In this document: positions 1 to 8,850 of the stretch, piece after piece
Layout of the letters: every line of letters begins with the position of its first letter
Position numbering within the stretch: the stretch's first letter is position 1
Assembly (NCBI GenBank): GCA_963771705.1
Contig: CAVYUP010000014.1
Location: 310,001-374,000 of the forward strand
Origin: DATFVA01 sp963771705
GTDB lineage: Bacteria > Bacteroidota > Ignavibacteria > Ignavibacteriales > Ignavibacteriaceae
Direction of reading: 5' to 3'
Length of the DNA stretch: 64,000 bases
The notes under the pieces: model-generated
What the model saw: the letters and a program-made list of their open reading frames with translations, nothing else
What the model was told of the DNA's origin: nothing
Database searches by the model: none
Made by a program: the position numbers and the translations under genes

Positions 1-1
1 T

Positions 2-556
2 TCCTTTATAAGGTCCGATAACAAAGATTATCTTGAAAGGATAAAGGAAGCCATTCTGGCTGCCAATAATATGATTATGTCTCAGTCGGCCTCGACGCCT
101 GCATTCAAGGGCATGGCGACTACTGTAGAGGTGCTTTTCCTAAACGCCACTACTGCCTATTGGGGACATATTGGCGACTCACGTATTTACAAATACGATG
201 ATCAGAAGATCAAGCAGATTACAAAAGATCATTCTCTTGTTCAACGTCTTGTTGATGAGGGATACCTTACCCTCAAAGAAGCCGAAAACCATCCCAACAG
301 AAACATCATTATGAAAGCGCTGGGTGATACTCCCGATGTTGAAGCTGATCTGAGCAAGATTAAACTTAACACCCGCGAGGATTTCAAATTCTTTGTTTGT
401 TCCGACGGTGTTACCTGTGTGGTTAATGATGAAGAACTAGAGGAAATTATCGGCAATGATGATGTAAATTTTACAGCCGAGAAACTTTCCAAGTTAATAG
501 AAGACAGGGGAGCCCCGGATAACTATTCATTCGTATTAATAAAAAAGGATGAATGA
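2..556 (+). CDS. PP2C-family Ser/Thr protein phosphatase, C-terminal part (5'-truncated by window)
   Basis: The reading frame is open from base 2, so the gene begins upstream of the window; about 184 residues are visible. PP2C metal-binding signatures are present in order: GHIGDSRIY, then CSDGV, then a terminal APDNYSFVLI corresponding to the usual DN-(T/S) motif. The family is Mg/Mn-dependent and dephosphorylates phospho-Ser/Thr in the cytoplasm. The stop overlaps the next gene, a Ser/Thr kinase, by four bases (ATGA), the usual bacterial phosphatase-kinase pair in which the phosphatase reverses the kinase's phosphorylation. The internal ATG at 71 is not the true start because homologous sequence continues upstream of it. 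Confidence 0.9.
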   Translation, partial: SFIRSDNKDYLERIKEAILAANNMIMSQSASTPAFKGMATTVEVLFLNATTAYWGHIGDSRIYKYDDQKIKQITKDHSLVQRLVDEGYLTLKEAENHPNRNIIMKALGDTPDVEADLSKIKLNTREDFKFFVCSDGVTCVVNDEELEEIIGNDDVNFTAEKLSKLIEDRGAPDNYSFVLIKKDE

Positions 557-2469
557 TGGTCGGGACGAACATTGAGAATTACAAGATAGTCGAGGTGATC
601 GGCGAAGGCGGAATGGGGGTTGTCTACAAGGCAATCGACCTTAAGCTTGAGCGCTACGTGGCTATCAAAATTCTCAATACAAGTAAACCACCTAATCCCC
701 AGTTCATCGAACGATTCAAACGCGAGGCACGTAACCAGGCAAAGCTTAATCATACTAATATAATTCCTGTTTACGGATTCACTGATGCCGATAATACCCT
801 CGGTATCGTAATGGAGTATATTGAAGGCGAAACCCTGGAGGAAATTATCCGCCGGGAGGGTCGGCTTGATCTCAAATTTTCCCTGGACGTGATGAGACAG
901 ATACTGAGCGGAATAGCTTTCGCCCATCAAAAAGGTTTTATCCACCGAGATCTTAAACCTTCCAATATAATTATCAGCAATGAAGGTATTGCCAAGATTA
1001 TGGACTTCGGAATATCAAAGTCGATTAATGAGACAAAGGATATTACGAAGGCAGGGACTAAAATAGGGACTATCTTCTATATGAGTCCCGAACAGATCAG
1101 AGGCAAACCACCGACAACACAGAGCGACCTTTACTCTCTTGGCGTAACGTTTTATGAAATGCTTTCAGGAAAAACACCCTTCGACTATCCGACCGAGTTT
1201 GAGATAATGGAAGCCCATATTAAAAAAATTCCTGCCAGACTTTCAACTCATCTCCCGGGACTACCACCAGAAATCGACAGGATTATATCCAAAGCGCTGG
1301 AGAAACCGGTTCAGAAGAGATACCTATCTGCCGAGGATTTTCTTGAGGATATAGACAGGGTTTTTGAAGATCTTACTATTGTAGAAATTGATGAACCTGT
1401 GGTTTATAAAAACCGGAGGAAAATTCCCCGTCATATTTTCAGAAGATTTGCCTTAACGACAGTTATTCTGATAATAGGAGCGGTTCTGTTTTATTATTTC
1501 TACAGCAACATTTCTACTCTACTCAAGGATAATAATACCATTGTGAATAATGGGGACGGCAGTGAAGCTACTCTGACATCCAATCCCTCGGGGGTGATCA
1601 GGTCGGTGTGGACTCCGGTTACACTTTCAACAGCCACAACACTTAACTCGATAGATTTTGTTACTCCCGATATAGGCTATGTCTGCGGATTTAACGGGTT
1701 AATACTTAAGACAGAGGATGGCGGTAAAACCTGGCAGAAGAGCACATACGACAGCAGGGTAAATTTCTTTGATGTTTATTTTCTGGATGAGGATAACGGT
1801 TTCATCACGGGAGATAACGGTACTATTATATATACACAAGACGGCGGAAAGAACTGGGAGATACTTAAAATATACATTAAAGAATCAATTTTTGACATAT
1901 GTTTTTTAAGTGATAAAAGAACCGGGTTTATGGCCGGAAGTCATGGAACTATCCTGAAAACCTTAAACGGGGGCCGGACCTGGTATCCCGTATATACGCC
2001 AACGAGGGAGCTTCTTTACAGTATTAATTTTAAAGATGACAGGACCGGCTTTGCTGTAGGCTGGAACGGTACTGTATTAAAGACAACCAATTCAGGCAGA
2101 TCGTGGAAGCCGCTGCCGAAGATGACAAATAACTACCTCAGAGATATCAAATTTATCGACGAAAATAATGGATTTATATCAGGAGGCGGCGGGATTGTAC
2201 TTCGAACAACCGATGGCGGCGAAAAATGGAATGAAGTTCCTTCAAATACAATGTCAGGACTTTACTCTATTCATTTTGTAGATAACAAGGACGGGCTGAT
2301 CCTCGGGAGCAGGGGAGAAATACTGGTGACAGACGATTCGGGAGCTAACTGGAAGCTCACCAAGTCGGGCAACTTTGCAACGCTGACAGACGCGGCCGTT
2401 ACCAATACAGATAAGATTTTTATAATCGGTTTTAACGGCACAATGCTGACCATGCAGGCAGTGCGTTAA
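553..2469 (+). CDS. Transmembrane Ser/Thr protein kinase with C-terminal YCF48-type beta-propeller
   Basis: The 638-residue protein has an N-terminal Hanks-type kinase domain (about 10-275): Gly-rich loop GEGGMGVVY (17-25), lysine K39 in AIKIL, catalytic HRDLKPSN with D133, DFG with D151, and SPEQ in the activation segment. A basic stretch and one membrane helix follow (about 300-318). Residues about 345-636 hold six repeats of the YCF48/BNR type, each with a G-x-x-W core (GGKTW, GGKNW, GGRTW, SGRSW, GGEKW, SGANW). The predicted topology is a cytoplasmic kinase with an extracytoplasmic propeller as likely sensor. The start is ATG 553 or the adjacent ATG 556. It is coupled to the PP2C gene by ATGA and lies 112 bp before murA, hinting at envelope regulation (inference). 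PASTA repeats, the usual sensor in such kinases, are absent. Confidence 0.93.
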   Translation: MMVGTNIENYKIVEVIGEGGMGVVYKAIDLKLERYVAIKILNTSKPPNPQFIERFKREARNQAKLNHTNIIPVYGFTDADNTLGIVMEYIEGETLEEIIRREGRLDLKFSLDVMRQILSGIAFAHQKGFIHRDLKPSNIIISNEGIAKIMDFGISKSINETKDITKAGTKIGTIFYMSPEQIRGKPPTTQSDLYSLGVTFYEMLSGKTPFDYPTEFEIMEAHIKKIPARLSTHLPGLPPEIDRIISKALEKPVQKRYLSAEDFLEDIDRVFEDLTIVEIDEPVVYKNRRKIPRHIFRRFALTTVILIIGAVLFYYFYSNISTLLKDNNTIVNNGDGSEATLTSNPSGVIRSVWTPVTLSTATTLNSIDFVTPDIGYVCGFNGLILKTEDGGKTWQKSTYDSRVNFFDVYFLDEDNGFITGDNGTIIYTQDGGKNWEILKIYIKESIFDICFLSDKRTGFMAGSHGTILKTLNGGRTWYPVYTPTRELLYSINFKDDRTGFAVGWNGTVLKTTNSGRSWKPLPKMTNNYLRDIKFIDENNGFISGGGGIVLRTTDGGEKWNEVPSNTMSGLYSIHFVDNKDGLILGSRGEILVTDDSGANWKLTKSGNFATLTDAAVTNTDKIFIIGFNGTMLTMQAVR

Positions 2470-2581
2470 TAAGTTAATCCTTCCTGGCTTTGAATTCGCT
2501 GATTCTTTTCTTTTCCCTTAAAACTTTAATTTATTATTCCTTAATTTCTTTTCATAAAATTTTTCTTTTTGTGAGGTTGAA

Positions 2582-3844
2582 GTGGATAAATTTGTAATTA
2601 ATGGAGGCAGGAGATTAAAGGGAGTTGTAGAAGTGAGCGGCGCAAAAAATGCATCTCTCGCTTTAATGCCTGCTTGTCTTCTTACAGGCGGGTTATCTGT
2701 GCTTACCAATACCCCTGAACTGAATGATGTTTACACGATGACCAAGCTATTGTCTCACCTTGGTGCTGAAATTTCATTCAAAAATCATACTCTTAATATT
2801 AATACTAAAAGTATAACCTCTTTCGAGGCTCCTTATGAACATGTGAAAAAGATGCGTGCATCTGTCTATGTGCTCGGCCCTCTGCTTGCAAGGTACGGTA
2901 ACGCAAAGGTATCCCTTCCGGGCGGATGTGCCTGGGGACCCAGACCCATTAACCTTCATCTAGAAGCCTTCGAAAAAATGGGAGCAGATATAGAACTGGA
3001 TTCAGGTTATATTATCGCGAAATCAAAGCGTCTCCACGGAGCTAAAATTAACTTTGATATCTCGTCGGTAGGGGCAACAGGCAACACTCTTATGGCCGCT
3101 GTGCTGGCAAAAGGGACAACCGTTATAAATAATGCCGCTATGGAACCTGAAATAACCAACCTTGCCGAATTCCTTATTAAGATGGGAGCCAGGATCAGCG
3201 GGACCGGAACCTCGACTCTTGAGATTGAAGGCGTAGATGAACTATTACCGGTTGAAACAGAAACTATACCCGACAGGATTGAAGCAGGCACTCTTTTGGC
3301 TGCGGGCGCAATAACAGGCGGGGAGGTTACCCTGAAGAATATCCAGGCGAAATACCTGCAGGCTGTTCTTTCCAAACTGGAAGACAGCGGGTGTGAGATC
3401 AACTCTAACGGCAATTCCATCTCCCTGAAAGCAGCGGAAGAAATTATACCTGTTAATGTTTCTACTTCGATCTTTCCAGGGTACCCGACTGATATGCAGG
3501 CTCAATGGATTGCGTATATGACCCTTTCAACAGGGACAGCCACTGTAACCGATACAATTTATATCGACAGATTTAAACATGTGCCAGAACTACTAAGGCT
3601 GGGAGCTGATATCACCGTTAGTGAAAACAGCGCAGTTGTGAAAGGGAGTGCATATCTTGAAGGAGCCAAGGTGATGTCGACCGACCTTAGAGCCAGCGCT
3701 TCTCTGGTACTGGCGGGACTGGCGGCCCGAGGAACAACGGAGGTTCTTCGTGTTTATCATCTTGACAGGGGATACCAGAAGATTGAAGAAAAGTTAAAGG
3801 AACTGGGTGCGGACATTGAAAGAGTGCAGGGGGCGGAATATTAA
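2582..3844 (+). CDS. murA: UDP-N-acetylglucosamine 1-carboxyvinyltransferase MurA
   Basis: This cytoplasmic enzyme transfers enolpyruvate from PEP to UDP-GlcNAc, the first committed step of peptidoglycan synthesis. The 420-residue length is the family norm. Diagnostic features are the N-terminal SGAKNASL motif (substrate-binding Lys and Asn), RASVYVLGPLLAR, and the loop LPGGCAWGPRP with the catalytic cysteine C116, so it should be fosfomycin-sensitive in principle. The C-terminal DLRASASLVLAGLAA also matches the family. Translation starts at GTG 2582 (VDKFVINGG), preceded by GAGGTTGAA. It follows the kinase/phosphatase pair by 112 bp and the next gene starts 11 bp after its stop, suggesting co-transcription. 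Confidence 0.97.
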   Translation: MDKFVINGGRRLKGVVEVSGAKNASLALMPACLLTGGLSVLTNTPELNDVYTMTKLLSHLGAEISFKNHTLNINTKSITSFEAPYEHVKKMRASVYVLGPLLARYGNAKVSLPGGCAWGPRPINLHLEAFEKMGADIELDSGYIIAKSKRLHGAKINFDISSVGATGNTLMAAVLAKGTTVINNAAMEPEITNLAEFLIKMGARISGTGTSTLEIEGVDELLPVETETIPDRIEAGTLLAAGAITGGEVTLKNIQAKYLQAVLSKLEDSGCEINSNGNSISLKAAEEIIPVNVSTSIFPGYPTDMQAQWIAYMTLSTGTATVTDTIYIDRFKHVPELLRLGADITVSENSAVVKGSAYLEGAKVMSTDLRASASLVLAGLAARGTTEVLRVYHLDRGYQKIEEKLKELGADIERVQGAEY

Positions 3845-3854
3845 CCCATCTACG

Positions 3855-6062
3855 GTGAAAAACGTTATCAGCTGGAAAAATTATATACTAATTTATCTAA
3901 TCCTTATTGTAATATTCAATTTATTTCTCCTTGAATTTCCTTTGACGAATGTATTCGGATTCGAATTCTCGGTACTAAATGCAGTATTGCTGACATTATT
4001 TTCAGGTTTTTATACACTTTCAGTATTAAAGAGTGAAGCAGAATACAAGCCTTTTTTAAAAAAAGATCTGCTGTCATTTATTCCTTTCCTGATTCTTCCG
4101 CTGATAATTTCGATAACGCATGATCTCCTTACAGTAAGCTGCTCTGTTTGGGATGGACTGCTTTTTTATTCCTTTATAACTCTTCCATCAGTGATGGTTG
4201 GGGCGGCAGCGGCTGTACTTGCGGTGATAGTCTCCCCAAAGTTCAGGCACCTGGTATTTATCCTGATCATACTTGCCATTCTTTCAATAACTTTTTTTGA
4301 GCTTTATTATAACCCACAGATATACTTCTATAATCCTGTTTATGCTTATTTCCCGGGGACTATTTATGACGAAGCAGTAAAAGTTGATCTTAAACTGATG
4401 ATATACCGATCGCTTAACCTGCTTTTCTTCAGCACTGTATTTTTTGCGGGCGCATATGTATGGTACAGAAAACCTGTAATATCGAAGAAGCTTATTATTT
4501 ATTTATCCGTACTCATTCCCGCGCTGTTTCTTTACCTTTCACCTGATCTCGGATATTCCACCACCCAGAAGAAACTGAAGAGAGTGCTGGGTGAAGTAGT
4601 AAAAACAGAACATTTTGATATCTATTTTTCACCCGGCATAAGCGGAGACGAGATTAAGATAATTACGCTAAGCCACGAATATTATTATGAGCAGCTTTCA
4701 CATTTCTATAATGTATACCCGAAGGAAAAATATGTTTCCTTTATATTTAAAAATGATGCCCAGAAAAAGAAATACTTCGGTTCCGAGAATGCTGATGTAG
4801 CAAAGCCCTGGCTTAGAGAAGTTTTTACGATAGCCGATAATTACAACAGCACGTTAAGGCATGAGATCGCTCATTGTTTTGCAGGTGAATTCGGATGGGG
4901 CATTTTTGATGTTGCCTCCGGTTTTAATCCTGCCCTGATAGAAGGGGCGGCGGTAGCAGGGGCCCCTGAATATGATCTGAATAATATACATTATATGGCC
5001 TCGCTTGCATATAATAACGGATTCAGGATAGACCTGAAGAATCTGTTTAAAGGGCTAAACTTTTTCGGGCAGACTTCAGGACTCTCATACATCTATGCTG
5101 GTTCATTCTGCAGCTACCTTATTGATAAGTACGGCATTAAGAAGTTTAAGAGACTTTATTCCGACACAAATTTTGAAGGAATTTATAAAAAAGATATTGA
5201 ACAGGTGAGTAATGAATATTTAAGCTTTATCTCACGAGAATACAAAGTTGAAAACAAAAATGAAGCTGAATATTATTACGGAAGAAAACCTATCATATAT
5301 AAAGTTTGTCCCAGGTACGTTGCAGACAGGCTAGGCGATGCATGGAATTACTACGCAGAGCATAACTATGAGGAAGCGCTCGCGGTATTCAAGGAAATAC
5401 TCAAACTGACGAATAATTATTCCGCGCTGGCCGGTTACGCGAATTCGCTGTTCAATACCGGAGAAAAGAACGAGGCAATATCTTTTCTCAAAAACAGGAT
5501 AGGCGACTACGAAAAAACGTCTTATTATTATAATATCGAGTTCCGGCTGGCTGATTTTTGTGCTCAAGTGCGGGATTCCGTCTGCGCCGACTCACTTTAT
5601 AACAAAATAATTTCGCAGAATCCCAATCGTACATTATATTACCTTTCAAATCTCCGCAGGAATTTACTGAAGTCGGATTCACTTATCGTTCCATATCTTG
5701 AAGGAAGCGATGTTGATAAATACATCATAGTAACGGAAATGAACAGGGAATCATACGATTTCTTCAGCATTCCTGTTTTGATTGATCTTGCCGGATCGCT
5801 GGGCGAGAACTATAATCTGTTCCTGGAGCAGTTTAACAAGACAATAACCGTAGACAGTTATCCCGTTAGTTTCGCTGTTTACAGGCTATCTATTTACCTG
5901 CTTTCCCATCTGGATTTTACGAGGGCAAGGAAAATGGCGGCTCTCTCAATGAGGTATGATATCGATAAAAATTTTAATTTTATACTACAGGAAAATTTTA
6001 ATAAGGCCGAATGGCTTTATGAGAACGGAAACAGAATTCTTTCTTCAATAAAATTTAAGTGA
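3855..6062 (+). CDS. Polytopic membrane protein with MA-type gluzincin metallopeptidase domain and TPR-like tail
   Basis: The frame is open back to 3807, but that overlaps murA; GTG 3855 gives a 735-residue protein without overlap and beginning just before the first helix. About seven hydrophobic helices fill residues 5-255. Then comes a domain opening with KTEHFDIYF, typical of the peptidase MA family, with zinc motif HEIAH (H336, E337, H340) and a downstream LIEGAAV that could provide the third (Glu) ligand. The C-terminal 230 residues are helical with TPR-like repeats (for example YEEALAVFKEIL). The peptidase face orientation is not determined. Substrate is unknown. The stop overlaps the following gene by four bases (GTGA). 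A second MA-type domain occurs in the protein at 58398. Confidence 0.75.
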   Translation: MKNVISWKNYILIYLILIVIFNLFLLEFPLTNVFGFEFSVLNAVLLTLFSGFYTLSVLKSEAEYKPFLKKDLLSFIPFLILPLIISITHDLLTVSCSVWDGLLFYSFITLPSVMVGAAAAVLAVIVSPKFRHLVFILIILAILSITFFELYYNPQIYFYNPVYAYFPGTIYDEAVKVDLKLMIYRSLNLLFFSTVFFAGAYVWYRKPVISKKLIIYLSVLIPALFLYLSPDLGYSTTQKKLKRVLGEVVKTEHFDIYFSPGISGDEIKIITLSHEYYYEQLSHFYNVYPKEKYVSFIFKNDAQKKKYFGSENADVAKPWLREVFTIADNYNSTLRHEIAHCFAGEFGWGIFDVASGFNPALIEGAAVAGAPEYDLNNIHYMASLAYNNGFRIDLKNLFKGLNFFGQTSGLSYIYAGSFCSYLIDKYGIKKFKRLYSDTNFEGIYKKDIEQVSNEYLSFISREYKVENKNEAEYYYGRKPIIYKVCPRYVADRLGDAWNYYAEHNYEEALAVFKEILKLTNNYSALAGYANSLFNTGEKNEAISFLKNRIGDYEKTSYYYNIEFRLADFCAQVRDSVCADSLYNKIISQNPNRTLYYLSNLRRNLLKSDSLIVPYLEGSDVDKYIIVTEMNRESYDFFSIPVLIDLAGSLGENYNLFLEQFNKTITVDSYPVSFAVYRLSIYLLSHLDFTRARKMAALSMRYDIDKNFNFILQENFNKAEWLYENGNRILSSIKFK

Positions 6063-7183
6063 ATTTTATGGACCAGGAAAAAAACGTGACAAAACACATG
6101 AAAGCCACAGCGTATTTCCTTGGTTTCATTTCATTTGTTCTCTTCGTTTATATCCTTATGGCACTAAAGGAGATACTTGTTCCTATTACTATAGCCATCT
6201 TCCTTACATACCTCCTCCATCCGCTAATGGATTATCTCAGGAAGGGGGGCGTTCCGAAATGGCTGTCACTTGTAATCATACTCCTTGTTGTTGCTATCAT
6301 CGGCTATCTTACAGGTCTTCTTGTTATATCCGCCGTTGGAGATGTACCGGATAAACTGCAGGCATACTCGGATAATATTTCCACTTTTATGGCCCAGATA
6401 CTTAAACCCTTCGATTTAACTCTGAGGGAGTTTGCTTCCTGGTTCAAAATAGATATAAGGAGGATCAAAGTTTCAACCCTGTTTGAAAAACTATTCGAAG
6501 CCGGGGTGATCCAGAATTTGTTCAACTCTCTTTCTTCGATGCTTGGAGACTTCTTTATCTCTCTTATTTTCTGGGTTTTCATGATGCTGGGAAAGAAAAA
6601 ATTTGAGGAAAGGTTAACGGTAGCATTTTCTGAAAAAAGCAAATTGGTGAAGGAAAATCTTTTAAATATTAATGTTCAGCTTCAGTCGTATCTGATAATA
6701 AAAACTATACTAAGCCTGATAGTAGGGATTATAGCTACGATTGTGCTGATAATTTATAATGTGGATTTCGCACTTCTGTGGGGACTACTCACATTTGTCT
6801 TCAATTTCATTCCCAATATCGGTGCTCTTATTGCTACTATAGGACCAATTGTAATTGCGCTTCTGCAGTACGGATTCGGACTGACTGTGATTTCACTGGC
6901 TGTTGTGCTTTTCCTGGTTCACAACCTGGTGGGAAACTTTGTTGAGCCTCATTACCTTGGAAGGCATATGGATCTTAGTCCTGTTTTTGTCCTCTTCTCA
7001 CTAATTTTCTGGGGATGGATATGGGGAATTGTCGGAATGTTTCTAGCTGTACCGATTGCCGCAGCGATGAAAATTCTATTCAGCAACATTGATCCTTTGA
7101 AGCCTATTGCTATATTGATGGGAAGCAAGGCGCACAATTTGAACTCTATAACTATTGAACCCAAGAGTGTTAATGAAGAGTAA
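6059..7183 (+). CDS. AI-2E/PerM family membrane transporter
   Basis: The 374-residue polytopic inner-membrane protein has the layout of the AI-2E family transporters: two N-terminal helices with the motif VPITIAIFLTYLLHPLMDYL, a third helix, a soluble stretch (about 85-165) and a C-terminal bundle of about five helices. The family signature around residues 255-305 (FNFIPNIGALIATIGPI, then HNLVGNFVEPHYLG) is clear, as is the end segment FLAVPIAAAMKI. Members export diverse substrates and some are Na/H antiporters, so the substrate here cannot be named. Start is GTG 6059 (GTGA overlap with the peptidase gene) or ATG 6068. The 3' end overlaps the CCA enzyme gene by 11 bases. Confidence 0.9.
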   Translation: MNFMDQEKNVTKHMKATAYFLGFISFVLFVYILMALKEILVPITIAIFLTYLLHPLMDYLRKGGVPKWLSLVIILLVVAIIGYLTGLLVISAVGDVPDKLQAYSDNISTFMAQILKPFDLTLREFASWFKIDIRRIKVSTLFEKLFEAGVIQNLFNSLSSMLGDFFISLIFWVFMMLGKKKFEERLTVAFSEKSKLVKENLLNINVQLQSYLIIKTILSLIVGIIATIVLIIYNVDFALLWGLLTFVFNFIPNIGALIATIGPIVIALLQYGFGLTVISLAVVLFLVHNLVGNFVEPHYLGRHMDLSPVFVLFSLIFWGWIWGIVGMFLAVPIAAAMKILFSNIDPLKPIAILMGSKAHNLNSITIEPKSVNEE

Positions 7184-8609
7184 TAATAAATTAATAAATG
7201 ATATAACAGACTTTGAATCAGAGCTTAAAAAATTTCCTTTTATCAAGACAGCGATGGAGACGGCAGAAGAGCAGGAATATGATGTTTTCATTGTAGGGGG
7301 TTTCGTACGTGATTTAATTCTCAAAAGGGATAAGGATGAAATAGATTTCCTTGTAGTAGGTGATGGCGAGTTATTCGCCAAAGCATACGCGGAAAAACTT
7401 GGAATAAAGAAGATTGACATTTTCAGGAACTTCGGTACTGCCCATTTCAGATACGGCGACTTTGACCTTGAGTTTGTCGGAGCCCGGAAGGAATCGTACC
7501 GGAGGGAGAGTCGTAAACCGGAGGTAATTGCCGGAACTTTTGAAGAGGACATAAACCGCAGGGACTTTACCATCAACACACTTGCCGTTTCTGTAGGCAA
7601 AAAAGATTTCGGGGCTCTTATAGACGAATTCAACGGACTGGATGATATAAAAAAGAAGCTAATCCGTACCCCGATGGATCCTCTGAGGACCTTTGACGAC
7701 GATCCTCTGAGAATTATGCGTGCCTTTCGATTTGCTTCGCAGCTGAGATTCAGAGTAGATGATATGATAATGCAGGCAGCCGGAGAGATGAGAGAACGGC
7801 TTAAGATTGTTTCACAAGAAAGAATCAGCGACGAATTCCTGAAGATCCTGGCTTCCCCCCGGCCATCCGTCGGACTTAAACTTCTATACAATTCCGGTGT
7901 GCTTGAGGTGATTTTCCCCGAAGCCGCCAAACTGGGAGGAGTAGAGCAGAGAAAAGATTATCACCATAAAGATGTTTTTTTGCATACCTGCGAGGTTGTT
8001 GACAACATATCGAAGGTAACCGACAATGTCTGGCTCCGGTTTGCAGCTCTTGTTCATGATATAGCCAAACCGCCGACGAAACGTTTTGTTGAGGGGACCG
8101 GATGGACATTTCATGGGCACGAGGAAATGGGGGCAAGAATGATGAAATCGATATTTAAAAGGCTGAAGCTACCCTTTTCGAAACTTGAATATGTAGAGAA
8201 ACTTGTAAGGCTGCATCTCAGACCGATTGCGCTGGCAAAAGACGAAGTTACTGATTCCGCCATAAGAAGGCTTATTGTGGCGGCGGGGGAAGATCTTGAA
8301 GACCTGATTACACTTTGCCGTGCTGATATAACAAGCAAGAACAGAGATAAAGTAGACAGGTACCTTGAGAACTATGAAAGGGTTATGAAGAAAGTATGGG
8401 AGGTTGAAGAAAAAGACAAATTGAGGGCCTTCCAGTCGCCTGTTCGCGGAGACACGATAATGGAGGTTTGTAATCTGAAACCTTCAAAAACAGTTGGAGA
8501 AATTAAACAGGCAATTGAAGATGCTATACTTGACGGAGAAATAGGGAATAACTATGAAGAGGCTTATGACTATCTTCTCAGCATAAAGGACAGGTATATA
8601 AAACATTGA
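7173..8609 (+). CDS. cca: CCA-adding enzyme / tRNA nucleotidyltransferase with HD domain
   Basis: The enzyme adds or repairs the 3'-CCA of tRNA without a template. ATG 7173 is preferred over TTG 7155 because it minimises overlap with the previous gene and leaves 478 residues. Class II nucleotidyltransferase motifs are in order: IVGGFVRDLIL (40-50), EIDFLVVG (56-63), RRDFTINTLA (the RRDxTxNA-type motif), and DDPLRIMRAFRFA. A C-terminal HD domain follows: HHKDVFLHTCEVV and LVHDIAKP, as in CCA enzymes with phosphohydrolase activity. Odd point: the first catalytic carboxylate of the DxD motif is Glu (E56-I-D58) rather than Asp. It could instead be a poly(A) polymerase or a partial (A- or CC-adding) enzyme; the family is certain, the exact product is not. 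Confidence 0.9.
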   Translation: MKSNNKLINDITDFESELKKFPFIKTAMETAEEQEYDVFIVGGFVRDLILKRDKDEIDFLVVGDGELFAKAYAEKLGIKKIDIFRNFGTAHFRYGDFDLEFVGARKESYRRESRKPEVIAGTFEEDINRRDFTINTLAVSVGKKDFGALIDEFNGLDDIKKKLIRTPMDPLRTFDDDPLRIMRAFRFASQLRFRVDDMIMQAAGEMRERLKIVSQERISDEFLKILASPRPSVGLKLLYNSGVLEVIFPEAAKLGGVEQRKDYHHKDVFLHTCEVVDNISKVTDNVWLRFAALVHDIAKPPTKRFVEGTGWTFHGHEEMGARMMKSIFKRLKLPFSKLEYVEKLVRLHLRPIALAKDEVTDSAIRRLIVAAGEDLEDLITLCRADITSKNRDKVDRYLENYERVMKKVWEVEEKDKLRAFQSPVRGDTIMEVCNLKPSKTVGEIKQAIEDAILDGEIGNNYEEAYDYLLSIKDRYIKH

Positions 8610-8850
8610 GGAACTTACCGTTCATCCTTCGAATTCGGATGCTCCTGTTACCGCACATCTATTTATTCTGCCGTTTATACATAAAATTTCATATGATGCC
8701 GGATAAAATCTATTTTTGTAACGAATCCTTCAGCTTTTAAGTAAAACTGAAGAAAAATTCAACGGTTAGAGAGTAACTTTAGGATTCTGTTCGATGTCTA
8801 ATAAACAATTAAATTCTGATTCTTTCAAATAATTTGCCGGGAGAAAACTA

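Noticed and set aside
3807..3854. Upstream start of the membrane peptidase inside murA
   Set aside because: The first 16 codons lie in another frame of murA's conserved end; GTG 3855 fits the first membrane helix.
7076..7930. 284-codon open frame on the minus strand
   Set aside because: It is antisense to the cca gene, Ser/Leu/Ile-rich as mirror frames are, and has no recognisable motif; cca has full catalytic motifs.
8610..8850. 241-bp gap before the tolC-like gene
   Set aside because: No gene, hairpin or clear promoter box could be supported beyond the GGGAG ribosome site.
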